Assembly (NCBI GenBank): GCA_965248715.1
Contig: CBDFKB010000008.1
Location: forward strand, 1,612,001 to 1,676,000
Length of the DNA: 64,000 nt
Direction: 5' to 3'
Source: CBDFKB01 sp965248715
Lineage (GTDB): Bacteria > Pseudomonadota > Alphaproteobacteria > Rhizobiales > Rhizobiaceae
A program made the translations under genes and the position numbers. Below, one piece after another: positions 18,062-27,107 of the stretch (positions within the stretch are counted from its first letter, which is position 1; each line of letters begins with the position of its first letter). The notes beneath the pieces are model-generated. The model was not told the origin of the DNA and searched no databases. It worked only from the letters and a program-made list of their open reading frames with translations.

Positions 18062-18805
18062 ATGGCCCATGTGACCGAACCGCTGTTTCGTGCCGACGCC
18101 TATTTGCGCGAATGTTTGGCCACCGTGGTTGCGGTCAACGGTCGCGGCGGCATCATCCCGGACAAAAGCGTATTTTATGCCACTGGCGGCGGACAACCTG
18201 GCGACACTGGATGTCTGTTGACCCAAGAAGGAACCGAAATCGCCATCGCCACTACCGTGTTTGGGGAAACCAAACAGGAAATGGTTCTGGTGCCGCAAGA
18301 AGGCCAGCAACTGCCGTCAAGCGGCGAGCAGGTCACCCTGCGCATCGATTGGCAGCGCCGGCACAAGCTGATGCGTATGCACACCGGGTTGCATTTGCTG
18401 TCGGTATTGTTGCCCTATCCAGTCACTGGTGGATCGATTGGCGCGGAACAGTCGCGGCTTGATTTCGATATTCCCGAGGCTACACTCGACAAAGCCGAAC
18501 TGACTGAAAAATTGGCTAAATTGATTGCCGCCGATAGCCCGGTCAGCGACCGCTGGATCAGCGAAGAAGAACTTGACCAACACCCCGAGTTGGTAAAAAC
18601 CATGAGCGTCAAGCCACCGCGTGGTGCTGGCCAAATTCGATTGGTTGCGATCGGTGCCGACGGCGAAGTCGATCTTCAGCCATGTGGCGGCACCCATGTG
18701 CGCTCGACCAAGGAAATCGGCGAACTGCATATCGGCAAAATCGAGAAAAAGGGTAAGATCAATCGCCGGGTGCGGGTCCGGTTTGGTCCGCTTCCCTCAC
18801 CATAG
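18062..18805 (+). CDS. Free-standing alanyl-tRNA editing protein (AlaX)
   Basis: 247 residues. Hydrolyses mischarged Ser- or Gly-tRNA(Ala) in trans. Zinc ligands are visible: MHTGLHLL (H107, H111) and QPCGGTHVRST (C208, H212). FYATGGGQPGDTG (residues 39-50) is the conserved GGQ-like loop of the editing domain. Start ATG 18062 is preceded by AAGGAACGATG; a longer open frame upstream merely overlaps the cysteine synthase gene. Placement next to cysteine synthesis genes is common in alphaproteobacteria and may reflect serine level control (inference). Confidence 0.92.
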   Translation: MAHVTEPLFRADAYLRECLATVVAVNGRGGIIPDKSVFYATGGGQPGDTGCLLTQEGTEIAIATTVFGETKQEMVLVPQEGQQLPSSGEQVTLRIDWQRRHKLMRMHTGLHLLSVLLPYPVTGGSIGAEQSRLDFDIPEATLDKAELTEKLAKLIAADSPVSDRWISEEELDQHPELVKTMSVKPPRGAGQIRLVAIGADGEVDLQPCGGTHVRSTKEIGELHIGKIEKKGKINRRVRVRFGPLPSP

Positions 18806-18841
18806 GCCGCTGGCGCGAGGTTTTCGGGAAGGAACTGTTCC

Positions 18842-19318
18842 ATGTTGCTGGAAGGTTCGTGCCGATGTGGCGCGGTGCGCTTTGCTTGCCGCTCGGATAC
18901 CCCCTACCCTTTTATGCGTTGCTATTGCACGATCTGCCGCAAAACCGGCGGCGGCGGCGGCTACGCGATCAATTTGATGGCCTGGGCTGAAACTTTACAA
19001 GTCGAACACCGGGAGGCGATGACGAAATACAATGTGATGATGGAAAATGGGCCAAGCGCGATGAACCGGTATTTTTGCAACAAGTGCGGAACCGCATTGT
19101 GGGGCGACCATCCAAAGTGGCCTGAATTAATGCATCCGTTCGCATCTGCGATCGACACCAAACTACCTTCAGCGCCGGAAACCGTGCACATCATGCTCGA
19201 CGACAAAGCACCATGGGTGTCCTTACCTGATGGCAAAGGCCATCGCCATTTCCCGCAATATCCCGACGAGTCGATTGAAGAATGGCACCGCCGGCACGGG
19301 TTGTTCGGTACAATTTGA
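18842..19318 (+). CDS. GFA-family zinc protein
   Basis: 158 residues, glutathione-dependent formaldehyde-activating-like (GFA/CENP-V) fold. Zinc cysteines are clear: GSCRCGAVRFAC at the start, CYCTICRKTGGGGG, and YFCNKCGTALWG. The name of the family comes from Gfa of Paracoccus, but most members have no proven activity, so function is left open. ATG 18842 follows GGAAGGAACTGTTCC. It lies between AlaX and the sulfurtransferase gene in the same direction. Confidence 0.88.
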   Translation: MLLEGSCRCGAVRFACRSDTPYPFMRCYCTICRKTGGGGGYAINLMAWAETLQVEHREAMTKYNVMMENGPSAMNRYFCNKCGTALWGDHPKWPELMHPFASAIDTKLPSAPETVHIMLDDKAPWVSLPDGKGHRHFPQYPDESIEEWHRRHGLFGTI

Positions 19319-19331
19319 AGGAACAAACGCT

Positions 19332-20171
19332 ATGGGAATCGGCCGCAACTTTTTCATCGAACCGGTTGAGCTTGCCGATCAACTGGGCTCGGATGGTCTG
19401 AGCATTGTCGATGCGAGTTGGTATCTGCCAGCGCAGGGACGTGATGCGAAGGCCGAGTATATGGCCTCGCGCATTCCCGGCGCTGTATATTTCGACATTG
19501 ATGGGATTTGCGACCCGGCCAGCGATTTGCCGCATATGCTGCCAACGCCGCAAAAATTTGCCGAATTGGTTAGCGCGCTTGGTCTCAGCGATACCGACCG
19601 GATCGTCGTTTATGATGGCCCAGGGGTATTTTCCGCTGCCCGGGCATGGTGGATGCTGCGAACCATGGGTGCGGCCAATGTCAGGCTTCTTGCCGGCGGG
19701 TTCGATCGTTGGAAAGAAAGCGGTCACCTGGTCGAGGCCGGCGCGCCACCAGCCCGCAAACCCGGCAAATTTCAGCCGGCATTCGACGATAGCCGCGTGG
19801 TCGGCATCGACGAAATGCGCCGATTGGTTGAGGCTCAAAATACAGTGATCCTGGATGCCCGCGCTTCGGCTCGGTTTGCCGGCGAGGCGCCGGAACCGCG
19901 CGCCGGTTTGCGTTCTGGCCACATGCCAGGCGCCCATTCACTGCCATTTGATCAATTGCTAGATGGTGGAAAACTTAAAAATGTAGTGGATTTAAAGCAG
20001 ATTTTTAAACCAATATTACAATCGAAACAATCGGCAGTGACAACCTGCGGTTCCGGTGTCACCGCTGCGGTGATATCTTTGGCGCTGGAAACTATCGGAC
20101 ACGAAGATCACCGTCTTTATGATGGTTCCTGGTCTGAATGGGGCGGGTTACCCGATACCCCGGTCGAATAA
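19332..20171 (+). CDS. sseA: 3-mercaptopyruvate/thiosulfate sulfurtransferase (tandem rhodanese)
   Basis: 279 residues with two rhodanese domains: an inactive N-terminal one (VDASWYLPAQGRDAKAEY, RIPGAVYFDID) and a C-terminal catalytic one (ILDARASARFAGE, GHMPGAHSLPF). The active-site loop is CGSGVTAA with catalytic Cys near residue 239; CGSGVT is typical of mercaptopyruvate sulfurtransferase rather than thiosulfate rhodanese. Acts in cysteine catabolism, moving sulfur to acceptors. Start ATG 19332 preceded by AAGGAACAAACGCT. Fits the cysteine-related run. Confidence 0.92.
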   Translation: MGIGRNFFIEPVELADQLGSDGLSIVDASWYLPAQGRDAKAEYMASRIPGAVYFDIDGICDPASDLPHMLPTPQKFAELVSALGLSDTDRIVVYDGPGVFSAARAWWMLRTMGAANVRLLAGGFDRWKESGHLVEAGAPPARKPGKFQPAFDDSRVVGIDEMRRLVEAQNTVILDARASARFAGEAPEPRAGLRSGHMPGAHSLPFDQLLDGGKLKNVVDLKQIFKPILQSKQSAVTTCGSGVTAAVISLALETIGHEDHRLYDGSWSEWGGLPDTPVE

Positions 20172-20188
20172 AGCGCACGATTTTATCA

Positions 20189-20710
20189 ATGGTCAAAAAG
20201 CTGCACGCCGATATCACCTATTTGGAAATGACAACCCGGGCCCACCGAGCATTCCCGCGTCCGACCAGTCCGCCGGTAGCGCTAATGACGGCAAACAAGA
20301 TGCCAGTCGTGTTTTACCGCTATCTATATGAGCAGGTTGGCAAAACCTATCATTGGTGTGCCCGCCGCCTAATGGATGACAAGACGCTGGCTGGCGTGAT
20401 CCATAGGGAGACCACCCGCATCCAGGTCTTGTATGTCAACGGATCGCCAGGCGGGTTTTTCGAGTTGGATCTCATCGATATGCCGGCGCAGGTCGAGATA
20501 GCCTATTTCGGCATTGCCACCGACTTTGTCGGCATGGGGCTCGGCAAATGGTTCCTGGCAAGCGCTATCGACGCCGCGTGGGCCGAAGATCCGCAAAAAG
20601 TCACCGTGCACACTTGCACACTCGACCATCCGGCCGCTCTGCCCCTATATCAACTTCTTGGCTTCGAACCGGTTGGCACCGGTGTCGAGGAAGTGGAACC
20701 CTGGCGCTGA
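20189..20710 (+). CDS. GNAT-family N-acetyltransferase
   Basis: 173 residues, GNAT fold. Acetyl-CoA-binding loop in YFGIATDFVGMGLGKWFL (motif A, residues about 108-125), then VTVHTCTLDHPAALPLYQLLGFEPVG, the usual motif B with the L-Y-x-x-x-G-F block. Start ATG 20189 (MVKKLHADITYLEM) is 17 bases after the sulfurtransferase stop. Substrate unknown. Last gene of the cysteine-linked run. Confidence 0.87.
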   Translation: MVKKLHADITYLEMTTRAHRAFPRPTSPPVALMTANKMPVVFYRYLYEQVGKTYHWCARRLMDDKTLAGVIHRETTRIQVLYVNGSPGGFFELDLIDMPAQVEIAYFGIATDFVGMGLGKWFLASAIDAAWAEDPQKVTVHTCTLDHPAALPLYQLLGFEPVGTGVEEVEPWR

Positions 20711-21078
20711 CGCCAACGGCCATTAGAAATTACCCGTTGGGTGGATCAGATGGGTTGGCGCGGCTTGGCACCGTTTGCAGTGCTATGCCAGGTATTGGGC
20801 TGGCATTGGGCCCGGTATTGGGCTTGATACCAGTACCAACAGCATCGATTTCCCCTACTGGGCCGGAATTTTCTGAAAAACCTGCAGGAATGTCCGAGGT
20901 TTTGTTCAATTGCGACCGGCTATAGTCCCAATGCCGCCAATAAATGCTGGCAGTTGGCATGGCTCTTGCTTTATTTTGCTCATCTATACGTTTCTTCGCC
21001 TGCTTCCCAGATTGGCACATATATGTTACATTATTGGGATTGGGAACGGGACAAAACCGATGGCAAACTGGAAACGAA
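20711..21078. other. Intergenic region with short ATTGGGC repeats
   Basis: 370 bases between the GNAT and FkbM genes. Three ATTGGGC blocks lie at about 20793-20823. On the minus strand an open frame (20730-21020) ends in a Pro/Asn-rich tail (KPNTGPNASPIPG) but lacks recognisable features and a ribosome binding site, so I do not call it a gene. An upstream extension of the FkbM frame (to 20944) is also possible but not favoured. Confidence 0.35.
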
Positions 21079-22065
21079 ATGATCTTGGATTCTGTCAGTT
21101 CGAATGTGGACTACGCCACCCCTGCACGCGGTGATACCATCCAGTTCGATTTTACATCCGCTTCGATACACGGTGCGGGCCCGGTTGAAAGTCTAGGGAT
21201 GCTGCTGCTGCGCCTCGGTGCGCGATTGTCGGCGCCGATAGACTATGTGGGCTATTCCTGGGGGGCTCGAATAGTGCGCCAGTTGCTGCCTAGCGACCGC
21301 GACGTACATGTACGCCTCGCCGACGACACCTTGTTTGGATTTCCCTATGGCGACGGATATTGGGGAACACTGCTGGACAACCGTGCAGGTTATGCCCCGG
21401 CGGTCGAGCGATTACTGATATCGCTCAAGGACGTGCCCTACGCCTTCATCGATTGCGGCGCCAATTTTGGCTATATGTCCGTTTTGGTTTCCAGCCAGCG
21501 ATATGGCGCTAAGTCGGCGATCGCCATTGAAGCCGACCGTGATAATTTCGAAAAGCTGCAAAAGAATGCATTGGTCAATGGCGACCGTTTTGAATGCCGG
21601 AAAAATGCGATCTTTTCCAAAAGCGGGCAGCGGTTGCAATTGTTTGGCAACAAACACGAGGCCTACACGCTTGCCGGTGACGGCACCGGCAACCGGCGCG
21701 GCGAGGTTACTACCATAACCCTCGACGATGTGGTCCCGTGGGTCGACGCACAAGGCGGCGAACCGGTGGTGCTTAAGCTCGACATTGAAGGAGTTGAGAT
21801 AGCAGCTCTTAGCAGTGCGCAACGATTGTTGGAACGCGATTGCCTGATCATCTATGAAGAACACGGCGCCGACCCGACCCACGAATTGTCCGCTTATATG
21901 CAGCGCCAATTAAACATGCGCCTGTTTGCCGAACCCGACAAAGGCGGTGGAGTTGGGGAAGTTACCGATCTGGCGTTTCTCGATGGCTTCAAGACCAACA
22001 AGCGGGTCGGGTATGACCTTTTTGCCACGCGCAGCAGCTTCTGGCTGTCGAAACTTGCTCTCTAG
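21079..22065 (+). CDS. FkbM-family methyltransferase
   Basis: About 328 residues. SAM-dependent methyltransferase of the FkbM family, which often modifies glycans or natural products. FIDCGANFGYMSVLV is the SAM-binding motif I, AIEADRDNFEKLQKNA is motif II, and TTITLDDVVPW with VVLKLDIEGVEIAAL (the LKxDxEGxE block) is diagnostic. Start ATG 21079 (MILDSVSSNVDY) is preferred; an open frame reaches back to 20944. The TAG stop is part of the CTAG at the left edge of the repeat array that follows directly. No sugar-synthesis genes are nearby, so substrate is unknown. Confidence 0.85.
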   Translation: MILDSVSSNVDYATPARGDTIQFDFTSASIHGAGPVESLGMLLLRLGARLSAPIDYVGYSWGARIVRQLLPSDRDVHVRLADDTLFGFPYGDGYWGTLLDNRAGYAPAVERLLISLKDVPYAFIDCGANFGYMSVLVSSQRYGAKSAIAIEADRDNFEKLQKNALVNGDRFECRKNAIFSKSGQRLQLFGNKHEAYTLAGDGTGNRRGEVTTITLDDVVPWVDAQGGEPVVLKLDIEGVEIAALSSAQRLLERDCLIIYEEHGADPTHELSAYMQRQLNMRLFAEPDKGGGVGEVTDLAFLDGFKTNKRVGYDLFATRSSFWLSKLAL

Positions 22066-22474
22066 CGCTTGTCACGAAGCGTTGGAATAGCTTCGTCGCG
22101 CTATCTGTTTGTTTTGTCGCGTATTCTTATCTGAAAACCGCTACACACTTTTCGGGAATACGCTCTAGCGCTTGTCACGAAGCGTTGGATTCGCTTCGTC
22201 GCGCTATCCCTTTGTTTGTGCGTGTCATTTTTCCCAAAACCGGCACCCACTTTTGGGTGACACGCTCTAGCGCTTGTCACGAAGCGTTGGATTCGCTTCG
22301 TCGCGCTATCCCTTTGTTTGTGCGTGTCATTTTTCCCAAAACCGGTACCCACTTTTGGGTGACACGCTCTAGCGCTTGTCACGCAGCGTTAGATTCGCTT
22401 CGTCGCGCTATCCCTTTGTTTGTGCGTGTCATTTTTCCCAAAACCGGTACCCACTTTTGGGTGACACGCTCTAG
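22062..22474 (+). repeat. Tandem array of four ~102-bp CTAG-bounded repeats
   Basis: Units at 22062-22164, 22165-22266, 22267-22368 and 22369-22474, each opening with CTAGCGCTTGTCACG. Units 2-4 are subtype A (second palindrome GTGTCATTTTTCCCAAAA...TTTTGGGTGACAC) and nearly identical. Unit 1 is a hybrid: a subtype A first palindrome joined to a subtype B second half (CGTATTCTTATCTGAAAACC...TTTTCGGGAATACG). The left edge overlaps the FkbM stop codon. Confidence 0.9.
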
Positions 22475-22541
22475 GCAAAAGCCAAATCAACCTCGCTCCT
22501 GTAGATCATCAATATATTAGCCACCGTTGGTATTACCAGCC

Positions 22542-23660
22542 TCAGGCGGCCTTGATTGCTTCCTCGGGGGCACTCATTTCCATACCGAGCGCATCGGCCA
22601 CCGCACGGTTGGTCACCCGGCCGCGATGCACGTTAAGACCATCGCGCAGATACGGATCCTCGGCCAGCGCATTGAGGCCTTTGTCGGCCAACATCAGCCC
22701 ATAATGCAATGTGGCATTGTTGAGCGCCTTGGCAGATGTCACCGGCACCGCGCCTGGCATGTTGGCAACGCAATAGTGGATAATGGCGTCGACCACATAG
22801 GTCGGATCGGAATGGGTGGTAGCCTTTGAGGTTTCAAAACAGCCGCCCTGGTCGATCGCCACATCGACCATCACCGCGCCTTCCTGCATGCCGGTCAGCA
22901 TTTCCCGTGTCACCAATTTCGGTGCCGCCGCACCCGGTATCAACACCGCGCCAACCACAACATCGGAGGAATAGCACTCCTCCTCGATCGATTCGACGGT
23001 TGAATAGCGGGTGTTGACCCGCCCGTTAAACAGATCGTCCAACTCGCGCAGCCTCGGCAATGAACGGTCGACAATAGTGACGGCAGCGCCAAGTCCGACC
23101 GCCATTTTGGCGGCATTAGTGCCGACCACGCCGCCGCCAATAATCGAAACCTTGCCAGGCAGCACGCCCGGTACGCCGCCGAGCAGAACCCCGCGCCCAC
23201 CATTGGCTTTTTGCAGGGCGGTGGCGCCGGCCTGAATTGCCAGGCGCCCGGCGACTTCCGACATCGGTGCCAAAAGCGGTAGTCCGCCGTGCCGGTCAGT
23301 CACGGTTTCATAGGCGATTGCAGTAACGCCTGAATCGATCAGCCCCTTGGTCTGGGCTGGATCGGGAGCAAGGTGCAAATAGGTATAGAGGATTTGATCG
23401 TCGCGAAGCTGTGCCCATTCAATCGGTTGCGGTTCCTTGACCTTGACGATCATGTCCGACTGTTCGAATACCGCCGCAGCGGTTTCGACAATTTTGGCAC
23501 CGGATGCCTGGTAGATGCCATCATCGGCGCCGATACCGAGCCCGGCGCCGGTCTCGATGACAACCGTGTGCCCATGCGCCACATATTCGCGCACCGATCC
23601 AGGGGTCAAACCGACCCGGTATTCATGATTTTTGATCTCTTTTGGACATCCCACACGCAT
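22542..23660 (-). CDS. ald: Alanine dehydrogenase
   Basis: 372 residues. NAD-dependent enzyme interconverting alanine and pyruvate plus ammonia. Residues match the well-known family: MRVGCPKEIKNHEYRVGLTP with R15, K75 in VKVKEPQP, H96 in YTYLHLAPDP, and the Rossmann loop SIIGGGVVGTNAAK. The C-terminal HYCVANMPGAVPVTSA block is also characteristic. Start ATG 23660 has CAGGAGGCTGAA upstream, a strong ribosome binding site; a longer frame has no support. It is divergent from an Lrp-type regulator, which likely controls it. Confidence 0.96.
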   Translation of the reverse strand: MRVGCPKEIKNHEYRVGLTPGSVREYVAHGHTVVIETGAGLGIGADDGIYQASGAKIVETAAAVFEQSDMIVKVKEPQPIEWAQLRDDQILYTYLHLAPDPAQTKGLIDSGVTAIAYETVTDRHGGLPLLAPMSEVAGRLAIQAGATALQKANGGRGVLLGGVPGVLPGKVSIIGGGVVGTNAAKMAVGLGAAVTIVDRSLPRLRELDDLFNGRVNTRYSTVESIEEECYSSDVVVGAVLIPGAAAPKLVTREMLTGMQEGAVMVDVAIDQGGCFETSKATTHSDPTYVVDAIIHYCVANMPGAVPVTSAKALNNATLHYGLMLADKGLNALAEDPYLRDGLNVHRGRVTNRAVADALGMEMSAPEEAIKAA

Positions 23661-23852
23661 TTCAGCCTCCTGGTCTTGCATAAGCCCGTTTGAACCCGCC
23701 GCCATTGCCGGAAACCAGCCGCGCGCGGGAGAGTAATTTCGCCGAACCTCGCAGACAATCGTCGCAATTTCCCGGCGAAGTGTCGGTTGTCGATTGGTAT
23801 TTTTCGTGATTTATTGTGTCGGAATTCGATTAAACGCGAGATTATTGCGCCC
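23661..23852. promoter_or_regulatory. Divergent control region between ald and its Lrp-type regulator
   Basis: 192 bases. An inverted pair TTCGCCG (23738-23744) and CGGCGAA (23773-23779) is visible, with AT-rich sequence near 23800-23830 likely to hold the promoter of the regulator gene. Binding by the Lrp protein is inferred from gene order only. Confidence 0.4.
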
Positions 23853-24335
23853 ATGAACCTCGACAGTATCGATCTTGCCATTCTTCGCGAATTGCAGAAC
23901 AACGCCCGCATTGCCAATGTCGATCTTGCCGAAAAGGTCCGGCTGTCGCCGTCGGCGTGCTCGCGCCGGCTCGATCATCTTGAGGTTAGCGGCGTGATCG
24001 AAGGTTATCAGGCGCGCATTTCCAACCACGCGCTTGGCCAGAACTTGACCGCGATCATATCCATTACCTTGGAGGGCCAGTCGGAGGCTCATTTGGGAGC
24101 ATTCGAAAAGGCGATCCGTAATTGCCCGGGTCTGGTGGCCTGTTTTTTGATGTCCGGTGACAGCGATTATATCGTGCGCATGAACGCCCGTGACATGGAA
24201 CATTTTGAACATATTCACAAAAATTGGCTGTCTACCCTACCCGGCGTCGCCCGCATCCACTCATCGTTTGCCATGCGAGAAATCGTTAACATTGCCAATA
24301 TCGACCTTGCACAACCGGAAAATATCCGCAAATGA
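23853..24335 (+). CDS. Lrp/AsnC-family transcriptional regulator
   Basis: 160 residues. N-terminal helix-turn-helix (MNLDSIDLAILRELQNNARI, then LAEKVRLSPSACSRRLDHLE) and C-terminal RAM/ligand-sensing domain (ITLEGQSEAHLGAFEKAI, GDSDYIVRM, ARIHSSFAMREIVN). Start ATG 23853 chosen as it begins at the conserved helix; earlier in-frame starts only extend into the promoter. Back-to-back with ald, the usual arrangement of AldR/Lrp-type activators responding to alanine (inference). Confidence 0.93.
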   Translation: MNLDSIDLAILRELQNNARIANVDLAEKVRLSPSACSRRLDHLEVSGVIEGYQARISNHALGQNLTAIISITLEGQSEAHLGAFEKAIRNCPGLVACFLMSGDSDYIVRMNARDMEHFEHIHKNWLSTLPGVARIHSSFAMREIVNIANIDLAQPENIRK

Positions 24336-24387
24336 TCGAAATATGGGACTGGTCGCACGGACCAAAATGGCTAACGGGGGTGACGCC

Positions 24388-25359
24388 ATGAAGAAGTGGT
24401 TGGTGTATATTGCGGCAACTTTGCTGCTCCTTATCGCAATATTTTTTTTGGGGCCAAAGCCGCCGATGGACCGGGAAATCCAGTTTTCCAAATCGGAGCT
24501 TGGCGATGATCTCGACGTTTATTTGTCGGATGTGGAAGCGAAGGTTTCCAACTTGGCGATCGGCACTGGAAAGGAAATCGTGTGGGCGGACCCGCTCACC
24601 AAATCCAAAACCCCGTTGGCGGTCATTTATGTGCACGGATTTTCCGCCACCAAGCAGGAAATTAGACCGGTGCCGGACAATGTGGCAAAGGCGTTCGGCG
24701 CTAATCTTTATTTCACCCGACTAAAGGGGCATGGTCGGGACGGCCCGGCGATGGCCGAGGCTACGGCCAATGACTGGCTGAATGATTTCGCGGAAACGGT
24801 TGCAATCGGCGAACGGCTCGGCGAGCGACTGGTGATCATATCGACCTCGACCGGCGGAACCGTGGTATCGGTGGGGACCGAAAACCCGGAATTGATGCGC
24901 AATATCGCCGGAATGATTTTCGTCTCGCCAAATTATGTAATTCACGGCGGCTCGACTACGCTAATGACTATGCCGTGGGCCAAGCAGATCATGCCATTGA
25001 TTGCAGGCGGCGAAATTAGGTGGACACCACTCAACGAGGAACACGATCGCTGGTGGACCATGCGTTTTCCAAGCACCGCCTTTACAACCATGGGCGCTAT
25101 GATGAAAATGGCCGAACAGGTCGACTATTCAGCGATAAAATTGCCGGCGCTGTTTGTCTACTCCGACAAGGATCAGGTGGTGGTGCCGGCGGCGACCGAC
25201 AAGGTTGTCGCAGCCTGGGGCGGGCCGAAGGAAGTAGTCAAACTCGACAGTCCCGAGAGCAAAACCCATCATGTGATCACCGGTGATATCGTTAGCCCTG
25301 CCAACACCGCGCCGGTAAGCGAACTGTTCATCAAATGGATTAAAGCACTGCCGAGGTAA
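24388..25359 (+). CDS. Membrane-anchored alpha/beta hydrolase
   Basis: 323 residues with an N-terminal uncleaved-looking segment MKKWLVYIAATLLLLIAIFF, so probably anchored with the catalytic domain outside. YVHGFSATKQEIRPVPD holds the oxyanion loop, TRLKGHGRDGPAM the loop before the nucleophile, and the nucleophile motif reads IISTSTGGTVV (S-x-S-x-G rather than G-x-S-x-G). Late acid in YSDKDQVVVPAA and His in KTHHVITGD. Start at ATG 24388 with GGGGGTG upstream; ATG 24343 is possible. Carboxylesterase/lysophospholipase-like, substrate unknown. Confidence 0.8.
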   Translation: MKKWLVYIAATLLLLIAIFFLGPKPPMDREIQFSKSELGDDLDVYLSDVEAKVSNLAIGTGKEIVWADPLTKSKTPLAVIYVHGFSATKQEIRPVPDNVAKAFGANLYFTRLKGHGRDGPAMAEATANDWLNDFAETVAIGERLGERLVIISTSTGGTVVSVGTENPELMRNIAGMIFVSPNYVIHGGSTTLMTMPWAKQIMPLIAGGEIRWTPLNEEHDRWWTMRFPSTAFTTMGAMMKMAEQVDYSAIKLPALFVYSDKDQVVVPAATDKVVAAWGGPKEVVKLDSPESKTHHVITGDIVSPANTAPVSELFIKWIKALPR

Positions 25360-25457
25360 GAACTCGTCGCCTGCCCCAGCTTGCCATCCGAAAAACCACT
25401 TGCGTAGCCGAGATTTGCGCCTGCGCGGCGCCGAGAGATCAACCCAAGGTGCTCACA

Positions 25458-27107
25458 TCAATCGGTCAAGGTAATCCCAAGCTCGTCGCGTTTTTTCAGC
25501 AGGCCGGTCAACCAATCTGGATCCATTTCCGGCACCGACGATAGCAATAGCTGGGTATAGTCGGGATATGGCGGCTCGAATATCTCATCCTTTAATCCTT
25601 GCTCGACCACCGCGCCCTTGAACATGACGACAATTTCATCGGAAATCGCGCGAACCGTGGCGATGTCGTGGGTGATGAAGATGTAGGAGACGTTCAGCTC
25701 TTTTTGCAGCCGCATCAAAAGATTTAAAATGCCTTCCTGCACGATCTGGTCGAGCGCCGAGGTTACCTCATCGCAAATGATCAGTTCCGGCTCGGCAGCA
25801 AGCGCACGGGCGATACAGATGCGTTGTTTTTGACCACCGGACAGTTCGTTTGCCAACCGGTCGATAAAACCCTCGTCGAGTTCGATCAGTTCCAATAGTT
25901 CGATTACTCGATCGTCCACCGCCTTGCCACGCAAGCCATGGTAAAATTCCAACGGCCGGCCGATGATATCGCGCATGGTGTGGCGCGGGTTCATCGCTGT
26001 ATCGGCCATCTGATAAATCATTTGGATGCGCTGTAATTGATCCTTCGAACGGTTCTTTAAGGCTGGCGGCAGCAATTCGCCATTAAACTTCACCGTTCCC
26101 TTGCTGGGCGGCAACAGACCGGTCACCACCCTGGCCGCGGTCGATTTGCCAGAACCGGATTCGCCGACGATCGCCACCGTGCGGCCGCGTGGCACAGAAA
26201 TTGTGATGTTGTCGAGCACCTTCAGACCAGCACCATAGGCTGCATCTACCCCTTCGATTTCCAGGATCTTATCGTTGGAAGTCTCGGCCGGCTTGACGAT
26301 TGAGCGCACCGCCCAAAGCGATTTGGTGTACGCGTGTTCGGGACTGGTGAGCATTTTGCGGGTTTCGGCCTCTTCCATCTCCTCGCCATAGCGCAGCACT
26401 TTGATGACATCGGCCATCTGCGCCACCACCGCCAGGTCGTGGGTAATGTAAATCGCTGCCGTGTTGAATTCATCGACTACTTTACGCATGGCCGCCAAAA
26501 CGTTGACCTGTGTAGTTACGTCGAGGGCGGTCGTCGGTTCATCGAAAATGATCAGATCGGGACGCGAAGTCATCGCCATCGCCGTCATCGCGCGCTGCAA
26601 CTGGCCGCCTGAGACCTGGTGCGGATAACGGTCGCCGATATTATCGGGATCGGGCAATTGCATGGCCGCGTACAATGCGCGGGCGTCACGCTTGGCGTCC
26701 TCGGAAGTAGCGGTGCCGTGACGCACGCCGGATTCAATGGTTTGATCGATCAACCGGTGGGCCGGGTTAAACGAGGCCGCCGCCGATTGCGCCACATAAG
26801 CGATGCGCGAGCCCCACAATTTCCGTTTTTCAGCCTCCGGCGTGCTGATTAGGTCGATGCCGTCGAAGGTGATTTCGCCGCTGGTCAGTCGGCAACCCGG
26901 CCGCGCGAACCCCATCGCCGCCAGGCCAAGGGTTGATTTGCCAGCGCCGGATTCGCCGATCAACCCCATTACCTCGCCGCGACGCAAGGTAAGATCAAGA
27001 CCCTTGATGATCTCGTGCCAACGCTCATCGCTATAACCATCGATAACGATATCGCGCATTTCAAGGAGGATATCCCCCTTGGCGCTGCCGCTACTTTTAG
27101 TGCTCAT
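25458..27107 (-). CDS. Fused two-NBD ATPase of an oligopeptide-type ABC importer (DppD-DppF-like)
   Basis: 549 residues carrying two complete nucleotide-binding domains. NBD1: GLIGESGAGKSTLGLA, VSGGQLQRAMTAMAM, LIIFDEPTTALD. NBD2: AIVGESGSGKSTAARV, LSGGQKQRICIARAL, LIICDEVTSALD. The Walker B of NBD2 has the catalytic Glu (DE), so both sites look active. Normally these are two genes; here they are one. It overlaps the end of the permease gene by 11 bases. Energy unit of the peptide/opine/nickel-type importer encoded around it. Confidence 0.93.
   Translation of the reverse strand: MSTKSSGSAKGDILLEMRDIVIDGYSDERWHEIIKGLDLTLRRGEVMGLIGESGAGKSTLGLAAMGFARPGCRLTSGEITFDGIDLISTPEAEKRKLWGSRIAYVAQSAAASFNPAHRLIDQTIESGVRHGTATSEDAKRDARALYAAMQLPDPDNIGDRYPHQVSGGQLQRAMTAMAMTSRPDLIIFDEPTTALDVTTQVNVLAAMRKVVDEFNTAAIYITHDLAVVAQMADVIKVLRYGEEMEEAETRKMLTSPEHAYTKSLWAVRSIVKPAETSNDKILEIEGVDAAYGAGLKVLDNITISVPRGRTVAIVGESGSGKSTAARVVTGLLPPSKGTVKFNGELLPPALKNRSKDQLQRIQMIYQMADTAMNPRHTMRDIIGRPLEFYHGLRGKAVDDRVIELLELIELDEGFIDRLANELSGGQKQRICIARALAAEPELIICDEVTSALDQIVQEGILNLLMRLQKELNVSYIFITHDIATVRAISDEIVVMFKGAVVEQGLKDEIFEPPYPDYTQLLLSSVPEMDPDWLTGLLKKRDELGITLTD

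Noticed and set aside
18062..18805. AlaX as C-terminal part of a full alanyl-tRNA synthetase
   Set aside because: Catalytic class II motifs are absent and the protein begins at its own ATG with a ribosome binding site, so it is a free-standing editing protein.
20730..21020. 96-codon minus-strand frame with a Pro/Asn-rich end
   Set aside because: No family, weak start signals and short sequence repeats; kept only as a note in the intergenic entry.
22062..22474. Tandem repeats as a CRISPR array
   Set aside because: Units are ~102 bp, directly joined with no unique spacers, palindromic twice per unit, and no cas genes are present.
24388..25359. Hydrolase as a partner of the ald/Lrp pair
   Set aside because: It follows the Lrp gene by 52 bases but has a membrane anchor and no link to alanine metabolism; proximity alone is not enough.
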